Assembly: GCA_046050105.1 (NCBI GenBank)
Contig: JBJOQE010000047.1
Location: 1 to 12,941 of the forward strand
Length of the DNA stretch: 12,941 nucleotides
Origin: JAYQPD01 sp046050105
GTDB lineage: Bacteria > Patescibacteriota > Minisyncoccia > Phycocordibacterales > UBA918
Direction: 5' to 3'
Positions 12,409 through 12,941 of this stretch are shown piece by piece. The translations under genes and the position numbers were made by a program. The first letter of the stretch is position 1. Every line of letters starts with the position of its first letter. Below the pieces are notes generated by a model. That model worked only from the letters and a program-made list of their open reading frames with translations. It was not told the DNA's origin and ran no database searches.

Positions 12409-12432
12409 CACCGTACCTAGTTGAGGTAGATT
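12405..12432 (+). promoter_or_regulatory. Promoter of the 107-residue orphan gene
   Basis: A perfect -35 TTGACA (12405-12410), a 16-base spacer and TAGATT (12427-12432). The -35 overlaps the miaA stop codon. The predicted start near 12439 gives a leader of about 25 bases with an AGGAGG ribosome site. Confidence 0.68.
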
Positions 12433-12463
12433 GGCCAAGGTATTAGCACAGGAGGAATACAGA

Positions 12464-12787
12464 ATGGGAATAGAAGGAAGTTTCGGGGGCTGGTCAGATG
12501 CACCAGCGCAAGAACGTGTCGCGGCAGTAGTTGCCAATCTGCCAGAACGCATGCGCACCATGCCAAAGAAGGAGCAGGATGAACTCTATGCGATGTTCTA
12601 TACTGCATATATTCTGAACCGGGAATCGAATGTCCGGGAATCGCAGAAAAATCATCTGCAACTCCATTCCCTTCAGCAGGCATGGGGCATGTCTGAAGCA
12701 CATGCCGCCATGCTCAGGGCACATTCTGACAAAAGGATACAGGCGGTCAAGGATTACCTCGACGCATACCATCCAATTGTTGCATGA
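12464..12787 (+). CDS. Orphan 107-residue protein, mostly helical
   Basis: I do not recognise this protein. The start at 12464 is fixed by AGGAGG (12450-12455) eight bases upstream; an earlier in-frame ATG at 12431 lies within the -10 box. The product begins MGIEGSFGGWSDAPAQERVA and continues as a Met-, Glu-, Gln- and Ala-rich, probably all-helical chain, with KKEQDELYAMFYTAYILNRE (35-54) as its most hydrophobic stretch. No cysteines, signal peptide or membrane segment are seen. A consensus -35 box, ideal Shine-Dalgarno site and strong terminator suggest a well-expressed gene. It shares with the 86-residue orphan a Met-Gly-Ile start and the single-gene layout, but no clear sequence similarity. 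Confidence 0.72.
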   Translation: MGIEGSFGGWSDAPAQERVAAVVANLPERMRTMPKKEQDELYAMFYTAYILNRESNVRESQKNHLQLHSLQQAWGMSEAHAAMLRAHSDKRIQAVKDYLDAYHPIVA

Positions 12788-12793
12788 GCACAC

Positions 12794-12827
12794 AACACCG
12801 GGTTTACACTCGGTGTTTTTCTTTTTT
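12794..12827 (+). terminator. Terminator after the 107-residue orphan gene
   Basis: AACACCG (12794-12800), a ten-base loop (with possible extra GT/AC pairs), CGGTGTT (12811-12817), then TTTCTTTTTT. Confidence 0.88.
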
Positions 12828-12844
12828 CAACGAGATGAAATACA

Positions 12845-12868
12845 AAAGGAACGCTTTCGCGTTCCTTT
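12845..12868. terminator. Second hairpin, probably a terminator for a minus-strand unit to the right
   Basis: AAAGGAACGC (12845-12854), loop TTTC, GCGTTCCTTT (12859-12868): a 10-base stem. On the minus strand it is followed by TTGTATTTC, on the plus strand by GCTTCATTTT. The T runs are weak on both sides. Confidence 0.4.
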
Positions 12869-12878
12869 GCTTCATTTT

Positions 12879-12937
12879 GAGGGAATGACCTCGTCCCTCG
12901 GCGCGACAGTGCCCCGCACTGTCGGTTCGATTCCCTC
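12879..12937. repeat. Nested hairpin element with a CCC-loop core (hairpin 4) and T-arm-like motif
   Basis: The core is CGACAGTGC (12904-12912), loop CCC, GCACTGTCG (12916-12924), a perfect 9-base stem. Around it, GAGGGAAT (12879-12886) pairs with ATTCCCTC (12930-12937), or its first six bases with TCCCTC (12894-12899). GGTTCGATTCC (12924-12934) looks like a tRNA T arm, but its stem does not close. The element may continue past the window end. Confidence 0.6.
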
Positions 12938-12941
12938 ATCG

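Noticed and set aside
12431..12463. Upstream ATG for the 107-residue gene
   Set aside because: It lies within the -10 box, before the likely transcription start and before the AGGAGG site.
12754..12939. Minus-strand frame of 61 codons at the right edge
   Set aside because: It covers the hairpin 4 element and two terminator hairpins and overlaps the end of the 107-residue gene. Its start region is the T-arm-like motif read backwards.
12879..12941. tRNA gene at the right edge, suggested by GGTTCGATTCC
   Set aside because: The T stem does not pair (GTCGG with CCCTC), no D arm or matching 5' acceptor strand is found upstream, and a perfect 9-base hairpin with a CCC loop replaces a normal anticodon arm.
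1..12941. CRISPR array, insertion sequence or replication origin
   Set aside because: No regularly spaced direct repeats, transposase frame, or cluster of DnaA boxes was found on either strand.

Overview
The window looks like chromosomal DNA from a small-genome bacterium of the Candidate Phyla Radiation (Patescibacteria), most likely a Parcubacteria-type lineage with roughly balanced base composition. This is inference. It rests on very tight gene packing, single-domain or shortened versions of core proteins (a 520-residue RelA/SpoT ending at TGS, a 288-residue DprA), a ParB beginning in a way I associate with these organisms, an isolated FtsQ-like protein outside a division cluster, and orphan small proteins. 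TGA, TAA and TAG all act as stops, so this is the standard bacterial code, not the TGA=Gly code of Gracilibacteria and SR1. No plasmid, phage or CRISPR hallmark was seen.

Left part (1-2710): a minus-strand operon serS, ftsQ-like, dus (cut by the window edge), with 9-10 base gaps. Next (2776-4147), on the plus strand: dprA from an apparently leaderless promoter, then a separate unit encoding an 86-residue GcrA-like DNA-binding protein whose -10 box sits inside an inverted repeat, a structured 120-base untranslated stretch and a strong terminator. Middle (4170-8530): topA; a small four-cysteine protein on the minus strand sharing topA's terminator; a divergent promoter pair; a bifunctional-type relA/spoT; and a 42-base perfect palindrome acting as terminator between relA and the convergent parB.

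The 8555-10380 region holds parB on the minus strand, with a long disordered tail and a possible overlapping leader peptide. Beyond it is the most unusual stretch: an intact tRNA-Leu(CAA), the 3' half of a second tRNA-Leu, 12-base inverted repeats enclosing both, and three short hairpins with the same core TCTGGGAGA but different, internally complementary arms. A fourth hairpin with a three-base CCC loop lies at the right end of the window beside a T-arm-like motif.

Right part (10384-12830): four plus-strand genes, each with its own promoter. They are an 86-residue orphan, a PyrE-like phosphoribosyltransferase with an altered PRPP loop, miaA (leaderless) and a 107-residue orphan. Most intergenic gaps carry readable terminators and promoters.

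Together the genes serve translation (serS, dus, miaA, tRNA-Leu), chromosome upkeep (topA, parB, dprA), division (ftsQ-like), stringent response (relA/spoT) and nucleotide salvage or synthesis (pyrE-like). MiaA is expected to modify A37 of the tRNA-Leu(CAA) encoded here. Two initiation modes appear side by side: leaderless or near-leaderless genes (dprA, miaA, relA) and genes with strong Shine-Dalgarno sites (the GcrA-like gene, both orphans, pyrE-like).
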